DNA of 64,000 nucleotides from NCBI GenBank assembly GCA_020544565.1, contig CP078014.1:1579874-1643873 (forward strand). The letters run 5' to 3'. The DNA is from Bradyrhizobiaceae bacterium. Lineage in GTDB: Bacteria > Pseudomonadota > Alphaproteobacteria > Rhizobiales > Xanthobacteraceae. Positions within the stretch are counted from its first letter, which is position 1. Each line of letters starts with the position of its first letter. The translations under genes and the position numbers were made by a program. The notes below the pieces were generated by a model. The model saw only the letters and a program-made list of their open reading frames with translations, had not been told where the DNA came from and searched no databases. This document shows positions 25,428 to 34,513 of this stretch, piece after piece.

Positions 25428-27557
25428 ATGGCGCAGGGCGACGACGGCCGGTCGAATGGCATGGGGCCCGGCGCTCCGACATCAAATCATAAAGCTCCCA
25501 CATCACATCCGACCACTGCGGAATCGACCATCCTTCCGTTTCCCGCACGGCATGACAGCACCGATCCCGACAACGTAAGACATGCCAGCCTTGGCATCAG
25601 TGCCCCTGCCGATCCGATCCCTCTGCCGCTGACGAAACACACCGCCGCAGAGCGCATCGATATGCCTCCCGCGGCACACGACATCAAACTTCCACCGCTG
25701 AAAAATGAGTTGCGACGCCCGGGCGACGCACCAGCTCCGAGCACGCTGAATGGCGGATCAGGGCCTCCTCCTACCGGCGGTGGCGGAGGTGGTGGCGGCG
25801 GCGGCGGAAAGCGCAGCGATACGCCGCTCCATCGAAGGTCCAGCGATAATGAATTTCGCGACGTGCTGGGCAAGGGGCTGGCCAACGCACGGCGCAATCT
25901 CATCACGGTCGGATTGTTTTCGGTCGCGGTGAACCTGCTCGTGCTGTCGATCCCGATCTACCTTTTCAATATGTCCGACCGCGTTCTGACCAGCCGCAGC
26001 ACCGACACGCTGGTCATGCTCACCATGATCGTGGTGGCCGCGATCGCAGCGCACGTCATCATGGACATGATGCGCCGGATCATCCTGATGCGGATCGCCG
26101 TCGAAACCGAAGCACGGCTCGGCGGCCCCGTTCTCAGCGCCGCCGCCAAAGCGGCGCAGGGTGGATCGAGCCGGGAATTCCAGACTCTCGCCGATCTGCA
26201 GCATCTCCGCAATTTCATCACCGGCCCCGTGCTGCTGACGATCTTCGACGCGCCGGTGACGCCGATCTATTTCGTCGTCGTCTTCCTGATCCATCCGCAA
26301 CTGGGCCTCATCGTGCTGACGTCCGGAGTCGGACTCGTTGTGGTTGCCCTGTTGAACCAGCGGGTCACCGCCGTGCCCTTCACCCGCGCAAATGCGTTCG
26401 GCACCCGCGCCAACCTTCAGGCCGAAGCAATGGCGCGCAACGCGCAGGTGATCAATGCGATGGGCATGATCCCGGAAGGCGTGCAGGTCTGGGGGCAGGA
26501 AACGGTGGAGTCCCTGAAGGCCCAGGTCGTGGGGCAGGATCTCAATATCCTAATGACCGGCATTTCCAAGTTCCTGCGATTGTGCACCCAGATCGCCATT
26601 CTCGGCTGGGGCGCATACCTTGCCCTTGAAAGCCAGTTGACGGGCGGCATGATCATTGCGGCGTCGATCGTCGCGAGCCGCGCACTGGCGCCGCTCGAAG
26701 GCACGATCGAAGGCTGGCGGAATTTCGTTCAGGCGCGTTCCGCCTATGCGCGGGTGAAAACCCTGCTGCAGAATTCTCCCCTGAACCTCGAGCGGCTGCG
26801 CCTGCCCCGCCCGCGCGGCCATCTGTCCGTCGAGCGCATTCTTTATGTACCGCCGCCGAACAAGAAGGTCATCCTGAACGGCATCAGCTTCCAGCTCGAA
26901 CCGGGAGACTCGCTGGCGATCGTCGGCGATTCAGGAACCGGAAAGACGATGCTGGCGCGCATGCTCGTCGGCTCCATCATCCCCACCGCCGGCAACGTCC
27001 GCCTCGACATGATGGATTTGCGGAACTGGGATCCGCGTCAGTTCGGCGAGAGCGTCGGCTACCTGCCGCAGGACGTGCAGCTCTTCCCCGCCTCCATCAA
27101 GGCCAACATCGCCCGCATGCGCGAGGACGCGCGCGACGAAGACGTGTTCGACGCCGCGGAAACCGCCGACGTGCATGAAATGATCTCCAGTTTCGCACAA
27201 GGCTACGAGACCATCGTCGGCATGGACGGCAGCCCGCTGTCTGGTGGCCAGCGCCAGCGGATCGGGCTCGCGCGCGCCTTCTACGGCAATCCGCGCCTGA
27301 TGGTTCTCGACGAGCCGAATTCCAATCTCGATGCGAATGGCGAGCGCGCGCTGGCGCGGGCGCTTCTTCGCGCCAAGGAAAAGCAGATCACCGTGGTGAC
27401 GATCACCCAGCGTGCGGCCCTGCTGCGCAGCGTCGACAAGATCATGATCCTGCACAAGGGCTCGGTTCAGGCGATGGGGCCCCGCGACGAGATCATCCCG
27501 ATCCTGACAGGACAGAAGCCGAATGGCGGCGATGGGCCTCCGATCCTGAATGGATGA
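25428..27557 (+). CDS. Type I secretion ABC transporter (PrtD-like)
   Basis: The product (709 residues from ATG 25428, preceded by GAGGG) starts with about 130 disordered residues, including a ten-Gly run near 117-126. A six-helix ABC membrane domain follows (starting NLITVGLFSVAVNLLVLSIP), then an ATPase domain with Walker A GDSGTGKT (499-506), signature LSGGQRQR (603-610) and Walker B LMVLDEP (624-630). This is the exporter that moves unfolded substrates across the inner membrane in type I systems of the PrtD/HasD group (no C39 peptidase domain). The long N-terminal extension is atypical. An ATG at 25398 is an alternative start. Confidence 0.9.
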   Translation: MAQGDDGRSNGMGPGAPTSNHKAPTSHPTTAESTILPFPARHDSTDPDNVRHASLGISAPADPIPLPLTKHTAAERIDMPPAAHDIKLPPLKNELRRPGDAPAPSTLNGGSGPPPTGGGGGGGGGGGKRSDTPLHRRSSDNEFRDVLGKGLANARRNLITVGLFSVAVNLLVLSIPIYLFNMSDRVLTSRSTDTLVMLTMIVVAAIAAHVIMDMMRRIILMRIAVETEARLGGPVLSAAAKAAQGGSSREFQTLADLQHLRNFITGPVLLTIFDAPVTPIYFVVVFLIHPQLGLIVLTSGVGLVVVALLNQRVTAVPFTRANAFGTRANLQAEAMARNAQVINAMGMIPEGVQVWGQETVESLKAQVVGQDLNILMTGISKFLRLCTQIAILGWGAYLALESQLTGGMIIAASIVASRALAPLEGTIEGWRNFVQARSAYARVKTLLQNSPLNLERLRLPRPRGHLSVERILYVPPPNKKVILNGISFQLEPGDSLAIVGDSGTGKTMLARMLVGSIIPTAGNVRLDMMDLRNWDPRQFGESVGYLPQDVQLFPASIKANIARMREDARDEDVFDAAETADVHEMISSFAQGYETIVGMDGSPLSGGQRQRIGLARAFYGNPRLMVLDEPNSNLDANGERALARALLRAKEKQITVVTITQRAALLRSVDKIMILHKGSVQAMGPRDEIIPILTGQKPNGGDGPPILNG

Positions 27558-27602
27558 CGTTCGCACAGGGATGTCCCGCAAAGGACCTGAACTTCCAAGG
27601 TG

Positions 27603-28973
27603 ATGGATATGTCCGGCAATCAGTTGGTTCTCCCGACGCCTTCATTCCCCGATCGGAACTGGTACGACTCGCTGCCCCGGTCAACGCGGTTTCCGACGCT
27701 GGCCGGCGCCGTCATCATGCTGGTGACTATTCTCGGGTTCGGCGTCTGGGGAAACCTCGCGCCGATCGCCGGCGCCGTTGTCGCCTCCGGCGTCTTTGTC
27801 GCGACAGGACAGAACAAGATCGTTCAACATCTCGAAGGCGGCGTGATCCGGCAGATTTATGTTCATGAGGGCGACGTTGTCGAGCAAGGGCAACTGCTGC
27901 TCGAACTCGACGAAACCGGACCGCGCGCCGAACTACAGCGACTGTTTCTGCGCAGCGTCAGGTTGATGGCGATAGACGCCCGCCTTCAGGCCGAGATGCG
28001 CGAAGATCCGGAGATCACATTCCCCAATCAGCTCAAGATCGTCGCAATGCAACCCGAGGTGAAGGAAATCCTCGAAAGCCAGCTGCTCACCTTTACGGCC
28101 CGCCGAAACAACATGAATAGCGATATCCGGGGTATCCAGGAAGGCATCAAGGCGTTGAACGAGCGCATCAACGGATCGAAGGTTCAACTCGATGGCGTCC
28201 ATCGCCAGATCAAATTCATCGAGGAAGAGGTCGAGACCAAGCAGTATCTGTTACAGACAGGACTGGTGCGAAAACCGGAGCTTCTGGTTCTGCAGCGGAC
28301 CCAGGCCAATCTGGAAGGCGAAGTCGGCCGTATCATGGGCGACATCGGTGACGCCAAAGAGCGGATCGCCAAGGCGGTGGAACAGATCAACGGAGTCCGC
28401 AAGGCCGCGATCAAAGCGGCGGTGGAACAGATGCATGAGGTTCGCGGCGACCTGGTCGATGTGCGCGAACGAATGCTCAGCGCTCAGGGCGTGCTGGATC
28501 GCGTGCACGTCGTCGCGCCCGTGAAGGGCGTGGTCGTAAAGCTTCGATATCATACCACCGGCGGCGTCATCGAGCCGGGCAAGAACATTCTCGAAATCCT
28601 CCCCTCGCAGGAGGAGCTCATCATCGAAGCCCGCGTGCGGCCGCAGGATATCGACAGCGTCAAACACGGGCAGCACGCCACGGTCCGGCTGACAGCGCTC
28701 AGCCAACGCGTCACGCCAATGGTCTCCGGCGAAGTGATCTATCTGTCGGCCGATACCCTGGCGGACGAGAAGAAATCACAGCAGGTCGGGCCGACCGACA
28801 TCTATATCATCCGGGTCAAACTCAACAGCAAGGAAGCCGCCCAGATTCCCGGCTTCAGCCCCACGCCCGGCATGCCGGCGGAAGTCTATATCAAGACCAC
28901 CGAACGCACCTTCTTCCAGTACCTGATGAGGCCGGTGCACGACAGCATGTCCCGTGCTTTCCGCGAACGATGA
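27603..28973 (+). CDS. HlyD-family periplasmic adaptor of the type I exporter
   Basis: This 456-residue membrane-fusion protein has an N-terminal membrane anchor (LAGAVIMLVTILGFGVWGNL). A beta-barrel/lipoyl half opens VVASGVFVATGQNKIVQHLE, the long coiled coil covers about residues 120-310, and the second lipoyl half contains VVAPVKGVVVKLRYHTTGGV. The C-terminus has the conserved EVYIKTTERTFFQYLMRP of HlyD/PrtE proteins. It bridges the ABC exporter and an outer-membrane TolC-like channel; no TolC gene is present here. It begins 45 bases after the exporter gene, with AAGG before the ATG. Confidence 0.9.
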   Translation: MDMSGNQLVLPTPSFPDRNWYDSLPRSTRFPTLAGAVIMLVTILGFGVWGNLAPIAGAVVASGVFVATGQNKIVQHLEGGVIRQIYVHEGDVVEQGQLLLELDETGPRAELQRLFLRSVRLMAIDARLQAEMREDPEITFPNQLKIVAMQPEVKEILESQLLTFTARRNNMNSDIRGIQEGIKALNERINGSKVQLDGVHRQIKFIEEEVETKQYLLQTGLVRKPELLVLQRTQANLEGEVGRIMGDIGDAKERIAKAVEQINGVRKAAIKAAVEQMHEVRGDLVDVRERMLSAQGVLDRVHVVAPVKGVVVKLRYHTTGGVIEPGKNILEILPSQEELIIEARVRPQDIDSVKHGQHATVRLTALSQRVTPMVSGEVIYLSADTLADEKKSQQVGPTDIYIIRVKLNSKEAAQIPGFSPTPGMPAEVYIKTTERTFFQYLMRPVHDSMSRAFRER

Positions 28974-29014
28974 GACCTGAAACGACAACGAGGTTAGAGA
29001 GAGGAATCAGCCCG

Positions 29015-30619
29015 ATGCGCGTTGACATCATCGACACGATGCCCGCTCTCCTCCGGCTGGAGGACAACTGGAACGCCGTCTATGACAGTGATCCCGATGC
29101 CCGCTTCTTTCTGTCGTGGAAATGGTTGTCGGGCTGGATCGAACAGATCGGAGGCCCCTGGTTGATTCTCGCCGCGCGGGCGCACCAAAACGACAGCGCG
29201 CCCTACGTCGCGTTTCTGCCGCTGCGCATTCAGACCAAGGTCGAGAACGGCCGCATTCACAACGAGCTGAACATGGCCGGCAATTTTACCGCCGACTACA
29301 CCGGGCTGCTCTGCCTGCCGGATGCCGAAAGCCGGGCAATTCCAGCCTTCGCCCGCTGCATCAGAACCATGAACTGGGCGCGCCTGAATCTTGAAAACAT
29401 CCATATGTCGGAGAAGCGCCTGAACCTACTGCTGGCGTTTTTCTCCAAATCGGATTTCGAGACCGAGGAAATCAGTCGCATCGGCAAGATTGACGGGATC
29501 GACATCAATGTCTGCCCCTTCGCGGCCCTGCCCGCCGATTGGGAGAGCTATCTCCAAACACTGACTGCCAACACGCGACAGAAAGTCCGACGCTTGTTGC
29601 GGATACTGGACACCGCGGACGGACTCCATATCACGCATGCCACGGATGAGACGATCGACCGCGATCTCGATACGATGCTTCGGTTCTGGGAGACGAAGTG
29701 GACGCCAAGAAAAGGCGATACTACGAAATCCATCGCAAAATCCAACCGGACGATGCTCACCCGCAGCTTCCGGGCAGGCTTTCTGTTTCTGCCGACGTTA
29801 TGGAAAGACGATCGTCCCCTCGCCGCACTGGCGACGCTGGTGGATCACAACAAGAGAAGCTTCCTGTTCTACATGACGGGACGGGACGGGACTTTCGACG
29901 AGCTACCCGCCGGACTGTTGTTGCACGCCTACAGCATTCGACACGCCATCGACAGCGGGATGGCCGAATATGATTTTCTGCGTGGCAACGAGGCCTACAA
30001 ATATTCGTTCGGCACGGACGAGCGGCGCATCCGCTTCGTCAGCGTCAAAACACGAAGCGGCCTGAACCTCGGCTCCACTATCGACCGCAGAACAATTTCC
30101 GACGTCTTGCAGGCGGCAACGGAGTTGCATCGAACTGGTCGACTGTCCGACGCCGAACATGGCTACCGCCAGGTCCTGCGGGTCTCGCGGAGAAACGCGG
30201 ATGCCATTCACCGTCTGGGCCAGCTTTACGCGGCAAAGGGCGATTTCATAGCGGCGAAAGACCAGTTTCTGACGCTGACGAAGATCCGGCCGGATGCCTA
30301 CAAGTCGTGGATCTATCTCGCCCAGTCCTGCGTAGCGCTCGAGCAATACAGCGAAGCGACCAAAGCGTATTGCGAAGCCATCAGGCTGAAACCGGACGCC
30401 GTCGAGGTCTTTAACGGCCTCGCTGCCATTCTCGCAAAGCTCAACCGCGTCGATGAACTGAATGAGGCGCTCTTGTCAGCCATTACGCGAAGCGAAATCC
30501 CGCCGCCAAAGATCCCGTATCGCAGACTCATGAAGGAAAACCTTTGGCGCCAGTCTTCCGGAGCTATGGTGACGGCTGCTCACATCCACCAGGGTGCAAA
30601 ACATCATCACCGACAGTGA
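29015..30619 (+). CDS. GNAT (CelD/BcsL-like) acyltransferase fused to TPR repeats
   Basis: Residues 1 to about 330 form a GNAT fold of the CelD/BioF2-like type, with the ending [20 protein letters not shown] then [20 protein letters not shown], the usual acyl-acceptor site signature. About 340-480 contain three TPR-like helix pairs ([28 protein letters not shown]-type segments, [18 protein letters not shown]). CelD-type proteins attach acyl or aminoacyl groups in polysaccharide assembly. Here the operon position suggests modification of the secreted repeat proteins or of a surface glycan, which is inference. An in-frame ATG at 28970 overlaps the HlyD stop; 29015 has a better AGAGAGG site. Confidence 0.75.
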   Translation: MRVDIIDTMPALLRLEDNWNAVYDSDPDARFFLSWKWLSGWIEQIGGPWLILAARAHQNDSAPYVAFLPLRIQTKVENGRIHNELNMAGNFTADYTGLLCLPDAESRAIPAFARCIRTMNWARLNLENIHMSEKRLNLLLAFFSKSDFETEEISRIGKIDGIDINVCPFAALPADWESYLQTLTANTRQKVRRLLRILDTADGLHITHATDETIDRDLDTMLRFWETKWTPRKGDTTKSIAKSNRTMLTRSFRAGFLFLPTLWKDDRPLAALATLVDHNKRSFLFYMTGRDGTFDELPAGLLLHAYSIRHAIDSGMAEYDFLRGNEAYKYSFGTDERRIRFVSVKTRSGLNLGSTIDRRTISDVLQAATELHRTGRLSDAEHGYRQVLRVSRRNADAIHRLGQLYAAKGDFIAAKDQFLTLTKIRPDAYKSWIYLAQSCVALEQYSEATKAYCEAIRLKPDAVEVFNGLAAILAKLNRVDELNEALLSAITRSEIPPPKIPYRRLMKENLWRQSSGAMVTAAHIHQGAKHHHRQ

Positions 30620-30675
30620 TCGCTAGCTGCAGGCGTTCCGCAGAGACGCCCCTCAGTCGTCTGCAGAGCGCCGCA

Positions 30676-30806
30676 GTGTTTGATCGCCTCCTCTTCGGTC
30701 TTGAACCGGAACACCGGCGCCACCGGACCAAAGGTCTCTTCGCGGAAGATCAGCATATCCGGCGTGGTGCCGGTCAGGATGGTCGGCTCGAAGAATGTGC
30801 TGCCCT
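30676..30806 (-). pseudogene. Remnant of an NAD(P)-dependent aldehyde dehydrogenase (succinate-semialdehyde type)
   Basis: Translating the minus strand in one frame gives [16 protein letters not shown] followed by [20 protein letters not shown] and EEAIKH. That is the segment near the C-terminus of succinate-semialdehyde dehydrogenase-like enzymes. No start or catalytic Cys region is present, and the frame is lost beyond both sides. It is the tail of a deletion joined to the fragment at 30774-30923. Confidence 0.8.
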
Positions 30807-30923
30807 TACGCTGGCCTGAGCATTCGCGATATAGGGAGCCGCCATGGAACTGGCAGCACCAACTGCTGCGAGCTTGATGATTTCTCGGCGGTTCATCGAC
30901 GATCTACGAAGGTAGTCTGACAT
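30774..30923 (-). pseudogene. Truncated start of a periplasmic substrate-binding protein gene (Liv type)
   Basis: From ATG 30923 the frame gives [20 protein letters not shown] from its tenth residue, ending in PYIANAQA, a Tat/Sec-type signal peptide of an amino-acid-type binding protein. It then runs into the aldehyde dehydrogenase remnant in another frame and stops at 30774-30776 after 49 codons. It lies directly downstream of the livF gene at 30952 as the fifth gene of the operon. The body of the binding protein is lost. Confidence 0.75.
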
Positions 30924-30951
30924 TCTGAACTCCCTTTACATTAGTAGTTGC

Positions 30952-31659
30952 TTATGTACGCAGTGCTCCACCTACTCCGAGGAATGTCTCCAGAAGCGCC
31001 GGCGATTTTGCTTCCACAGCCGAACACTTGTGAACGATGCTGCCCCTTTCCATGAAGCAAACGTCGTCGCACGTGTTGAGCGCGAGATTCAAATTCTGCT
31101 CGACAAGAACAACCGCGATATTTGATGCCTTGATCCTCTCAATCACCGCTCCGACCTTTTCCTGAAAGAGTGGAGACAGTCCTTCGGTTGGCTCATCCAT
31201 CAAGATAGCCGCGGGCTGATTGAAGAGCGCCCGCCCGATGGCGACCATCTGTTGCTCGCCGCCGCTCAGGTTTCCCGCGAGGCGATTCAACAACTCCGAG
31301 AGAGGGGGGAAATGTCCGATTCCCCGCTCCAGAACGCCATCGTCAAACTTTGCACCGTGCCATGCCAGACGCAGATTTTCTTCCACCGTAAGATGCGGGA
31401 AGAGATGTCGACCCTGAGGAACGTAGGCCAGACCGGATCGCGCGATCTTGTAGACGGGCAAGCTACCCAGTTGGCTGCCATTAAGGGTAACTTGCCCGGT
31501 GCGGCTCACCAGCCCCATCAACGCTCGAATAGTCGTGGTCTTCCCCACTCCGTTTCGCCCGAGAAGCCCAAGCGTTTTCCCGCATGCGACCTCAAACGCG
31601 ACATCGTTAACGACCTGACTCTTGCCGTACCATGCACTCAGACGATCGACCGTCAGCAT
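30952..31659 (-). CDS. livF: ABC transporter ATP-binding protein LivF
   Basis: The 235-residue ATPase of a branched-chain amino acid/organic acid importer has Walker A GRNGVGKTT (about 33-41), signature LSGGEQQM and Walker B AILMDEPTEGLSP. It lacks the C-terminal extension seen in LivG, the usual LivF form. It begins with MLTVDRLSAWYGKSQVVNDV, overlapping the livG stop. The base composition is slightly less GC-rich than the surrounding core genes. With its permeases truncated upstream, the transporter is probably non-functional. Confidence 0.9.
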   Translation of the reverse strand: MLTVDRLSAWYGKSQVVNDVAFEVACGKTLGLLGRNGVGKTTTIRALMGLVSRTGQVTLNGSQLGSLPVYKIARSGLAYVPQGRHLFPHLTVEENLRLAWHGAKFDDGVLERGIGHFPPLSELLNRLAGNLSGGEQQMVAIGRALFNQPAAILMDEPTEGLSPLFQEKVGAVIERIKASNIAVVLVEQNLNLALNTCDDVCFMERGSIVHKCSAVEAKSPALLETFLGVGGALRT

Positions 31660-32393
31660 GTCACTGTTCCAAGATAGATCCTTCTGACTTCCTCGTTCTC
31701 CTTGATCTCCACGGGCGAACCTTCAACAAGGAGACGACCTCGTTCAAAGACCGAAATTTTATCGGCTAGGTTCATGATCAACTCCATATCATGCTCGACG
31801 ATCACAATCGTAAGATCGCTTCGGAGCCGATTAATGAGATCTACAACCCGGCCCGTTTCAGTTGGGCTCATCCCCGCTGTCGGCTCGTCCAAAAGAAGAA
31901 GTTTGGGCCGAAGTCCGAGCGCGATTGCAATCTCGGCAACCCGCTGATCTCCATACGACAACTCGCTCGCCGGGCGCCTCGCCAGAGACTGAATCTGCAG
32001 AGTCTCAAGGATCTCTTCCACCTTCATCGAAACCGACCGCCGGGCCGCCGGCGAAAGAACCGTCTCAAACAAACTGTGCGATGTGTTACATGCTGCCCAA
32101 ACGTTCTCGAACACGGTCAGTCCAGGAAAGATCGAACTGATTTGAAAAGTTCGAACCAGACCCAGGCGCACGATTTTCCGCGGCGGCATTCCCGTAATGT
32201 CGACGCCGTCGAACACAATCGAACCCGCAGATGGAGAAAATCTCCCCGATAGAACATTGAAGAAGGTTGTTTTTCCTGCGCCGTTGGGACCGATCAGAGC
32301 GCGCACTTCGCCATTCGGAACGCTGAAATTCACTGAATCGACCGCGCGCACGCCACCGAACGTCACTGATACATTTTCCGTTTTGAGAAGCAT
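31653..32393 (-). CDS. livG: ABC transporter ATP-binding protein LivG
   Basis: The 246-residue ATPase has Walker A GPNGAGKTTFFN and an LSYGDQR signature in place of LSGGQ, a known LivG variant. Walker B is LLLLDEPTAGMSP. The C-terminus contains the conserved IVIVEHDMELIMNLAD. Start at ATG 32393; the frame upstream to 32537 is low-complexity and not part of the gene. It overlaps livF by seven bases. Confidence 0.9.
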   Translation of the reverse strand: MLLKTENVSVTFGGVRAVDSVNFSVPNGEVRALIGPNGAGKTTFFNVLSGRFSPSAGSIVFDGVDITGMPPRKIVRLGLVRTFQISSIFPGLTVFENVWAACNTSHSLFETVLSPAARRSVSMKVEEILETLQIQSLARRPASELSYGDQRVAEIAIALGLRPKLLLLDEPTAGMSPTETGRVVDLINRLRSDLTIVIVEHDMELIMNLADKISVFERGRLLVEGSPVEIKENEEVRRIYLGTVTC

Positions 32394-32395
32394 GA

Positions 32396-33364
32396 CTAGT
32401 GCCCGCGACCTTTTCCGCCGAGGCTCGCGCGAAAACGATCCACTCCCGACAACATCAACCCGAGAACACCGAAGCGATTCACCAAAACCATCACGACAAG
32501 AAGAAAACCGGTGAAGAATTTCGGATGCCCCACCCACATCGCGGTGAAATCTTCAAAAGGTCTAATAATTAGAACCCCCAGGATAGGCCCGGCCAAAGTT
32601 CCAAGGCCGCCGAAGAATGCCCACACAAGAGCACTGGCGGACACCGTCCAATGCAGTTGGCCCGTATGCACATGTTGGAAACTGATCGCGTAGATCACAC
32701 CGGCAGTTCCGGCAATGAACCCGCCAAGACTGAAAGCGGCGACGCGAACAAGCACGGTGTCGTAGCCAAGAAAATCGGCGCGCAAGGTATTTTCCTTGAT
32801 AGCGCGCAAAACGCGGCCGAACGGAGACCACATCAAATATACGGTGAGAGCGAATGCGAATGAGAAGGAAAGCATGGAGAACCGGTAGCGGCCGGTTGCC
32901 AGGATATCGTGACCGAATACACGAAGAGAGGTTCCGGCCAATATCAAACCGTCGTCACCCCCCGTAAGATCCCGCTGGTTCTGCGCCCACGTATAGCTCA
33001 CCGTCACGAAGATCAGCGTGAGAATGAGCAAGCTATGATTGCTTCCGCGCACGGCTACAAAGCCAACGACTGTGGCGGACAAAGTTGCGGTGAGAATGGC
33101 TGCGGGAACCGCATATGCCAGATCAGCTCCGTTCCACAAAAGAAGCCAGCCAATGACGTAAGCGGCGAGGCCAAAGAACATCGCCTGGCCGAGATTAAGC
33201 ATCCCTCCAAAACCAAAGGTCACGTCGAACGACACTGCAAGCAAGCCGAACAATGCGAGGTCGCAGAGATAAAGCTGCAGGTACACGGACTGAGGAGGCA
33301 GCACGGCCAACACGATTCCGGCGAGACAGATCAATCCGTTAAGGATCAGCAAGGGGCGGCTCAT
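32396..33364 (-). CDS. livM: Liv-type permease LivM
   Basis: The 322-residue inner-membrane permease has about nine to ten hydrophobic spans. It carries the typical LivM patterns: SFDVTFGFGGMLNLGQAMFF near the start, then DDGLILAG and ESLSFSFAFALTV-like helices, and the EAA-like loop RAIKENTLRADFLGYD. The C-terminal end includes GGLGTLAGPILGVLIIRPFE. It imports branched-chain or aromatic acids together with a LivH partner. The partner gene upstream survives only as a fragment. The stop is two bases before livG. Confidence 0.88.
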   Translation of the reverse strand: MSRPLLILNGLICLAGIVLAVLPPQSVYLQLYLCDLALFGLLAVSFDVTFGFGGMLNLGQAMFFGLAAYVIGWLLLWNGADLAYAVPAAILTATLSATVVGFVAVRGSNHSLLILTLIFVTVSYTWAQNQRDLTGGDDGLILAGTSLRVFGHDILATGRYRFSMLSFSFAFALTVYLMWSPFGRVLRAIKENTLRADFLGYDTVLVRVAAFSLGGFIAGTAGVIYAISFQHVHTGQLHWTVSASALVWAFFGGLGTLAGPILGVLIIRPFEDFTAMWVGHPKFFTGFLLVVMVLVNRFGVLGLMLSGVDRFRASLGGKGRGH

Positions 33365-33495
33365 CGTTTATCTCCCTTGGCTCCGATGCCGTCAGGCCAG
33401 CGAAGGACGATAAGAGTGAGTGCGACAAGCGAGATCATCCGTGCGTTAGTCGGGCTGGGGTTCTTGATGTAGCCCTGCTCCAGGTAATGCCAGAG
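33361..33495 (-). pseudogene. Truncated end of the preceding permease gene (probably livH)
   Basis: Upstream of livM in the same frame direction, the minus strand encodes ELWHYLEQGYIKNPSPTNAR then MISLVALTLIVLRWPDGIG. It ends at TGA overlapping the livM ATG. A hydrophobic segment followed by Arg-Trp-Pro-x-Gly resembles the last helix and tail (normally RPxGLFG) of LivH permeases. A stop codon in frame at the left border shows the body has been lost. Identity with LivH is likely but based on a short stretch. Confidence 0.55.
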
Positions 33496-33594
33496 TTCCT
33501 ATTGGCGTCTGTAGGGGGACAGGCTTTCCGCGTCTCCTTCTGCTGGATGTTGTCTTGTCGGTTCGATTTGACCGAATTCCGGAACACCCTGGCT

Positions 33595-33999
33595 TCACTC
33601 AGGATGCGCTCCCAATGCGTTGTGCAGCCTCGCGTCATGGGTCTCGAAGTGGCGCGAGAACCACGCATCGAGCCGCTGCGCAAGCATCCGTTCGTCGAAG
33701 CGGTCGCTGGCTTCAAAATCATCCATGATGTCGCGAATCTCGTCCAGCAGGCGCTCGTGATCGTTCTTGTGCTGGACCAGATGATCGTAACCGCGCTCGC
33801 GCATAAACCGCTCCTCGAGCGCAAAATGCGCCGAGATCGCCTTGAACAAGTCGCCGAAGAAATCGAGCACGGCGTCTTTCGATCCCTGCGTCGTCGCCTC
33901 GACGTAAAGGCGATTGACGAGTTCCACCAGCTCCCGGTGCTCATGATCGACGGCGGCGATTCCGACGCTGTAACGGCTCTCCCAATGCAGCAGGCCCAT
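33595..33999 (-). CDS. Bacteriohemerythrin
   Basis: The 134-residue, single-domain O2- or NO-binding protein has all di-iron ligand segments: VDHEHRELVE (His19, His21), AHFALEERFM (His58, Glu62), QHKNDHERLL (His77, His81) and RHFETHDARLH (His117, His121, Asp122). Bacteriohemerythrins carry or sequester O2 and can bind NO. Start at ATG 33999 (MGLLHWESRYSVGI); longer frames are low-complexity. It is the last gene of the respiratory operon on this strand. A second copy lies at 52937-53341. Confidence 0.9.
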   Translation of the reverse strand: MGLLHWESRYSVGIAAVDHEHRELVELVNRLYVEATTQGSKDAVLDFFGDLFKAISAHFALEERFMRERGYDHLVQHKNDHERLLDEIRDIMDDFEASDRFDERMLAQRLDAWFSRHFETHDARLHNALGAHPE

Positions 34000-34009
34000 G
34001 ATGTTGTCC

Positions 34010-34513
34010 TCAGCGAAAGATGAACTCGCCGCTCTCCGGCCGAAAGTCGATGACAAACAACTGGCCCGGCGCGAAGTCCACGGTACTACGACGCTCATGA
34101 TCAAAGCCGTCGGCGCGCGCGGTGTCGCGCATACGCACGGCGACATCGTATTTTCCGGCCGGCATCACGAAACGCTGATAGACCCGCGAAGGGCCGTCGC
34201 CGGCAATCCCGGTCGGCGGCAGATCCGCAGCATAGATCTTGCGGCCATCGATATCGAGTTCGACATAGAGGGGCCGGCGTACGCGCGGGCAATCCTTCAC
34301 CCGGCGCATGTTCGGCGCCAGCTTGGAGATTTCCTCGGGGCTCAGCCTGCGGCATTCGGCCTTGCGATCCGCACCATGCACGAAGGTCAGCATCATCATC
34401 CCGAAACCCTCGGGAATGTTGCGGTAGACCGGCCAGTTGGACAGCCATGCCACGCCGGCGAACAGCGCGCCAATGACCAGGAACTGTCCTGCCAACCGCA
34501 ACACCCGCTTCAT
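34010..34513 (-). CDS. Membrane-anchored periplasmic protein of unknown function (167 aa)
   Basis: One N-terminal membrane helix (LAGQFLVIGALFAGVAWLSN) is followed by a beta-rich domain. Two Cys are in AECRRLSP and KDCPRVRRP and could form a disulfide. The fold end reads QLFVIDFRPESGEFIFR. I do not recognise it as FixH or another known oxidase accessory. It overlaps the cytochrome b fusion gene by four bases and ends ten bases before the hemerythrin gene. It probably assists the respiratory complex. Confidence 0.6.
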   Translation of the reverse strand: MKRVLRLAGQFLVIGALFAGVAWLSNWPVYRNIPEGFGMMMLTFVHGADRKAECRRLSPEEISKLAPNMRRVKDCPRVRRPLYVELDIDGRKIYAADLPPTGIAGDGPSRVYQRFVMPAGKYDVAVRMRDTARADGFDHERRSTVDFAPGQLFVIDFRPESGEFIFR

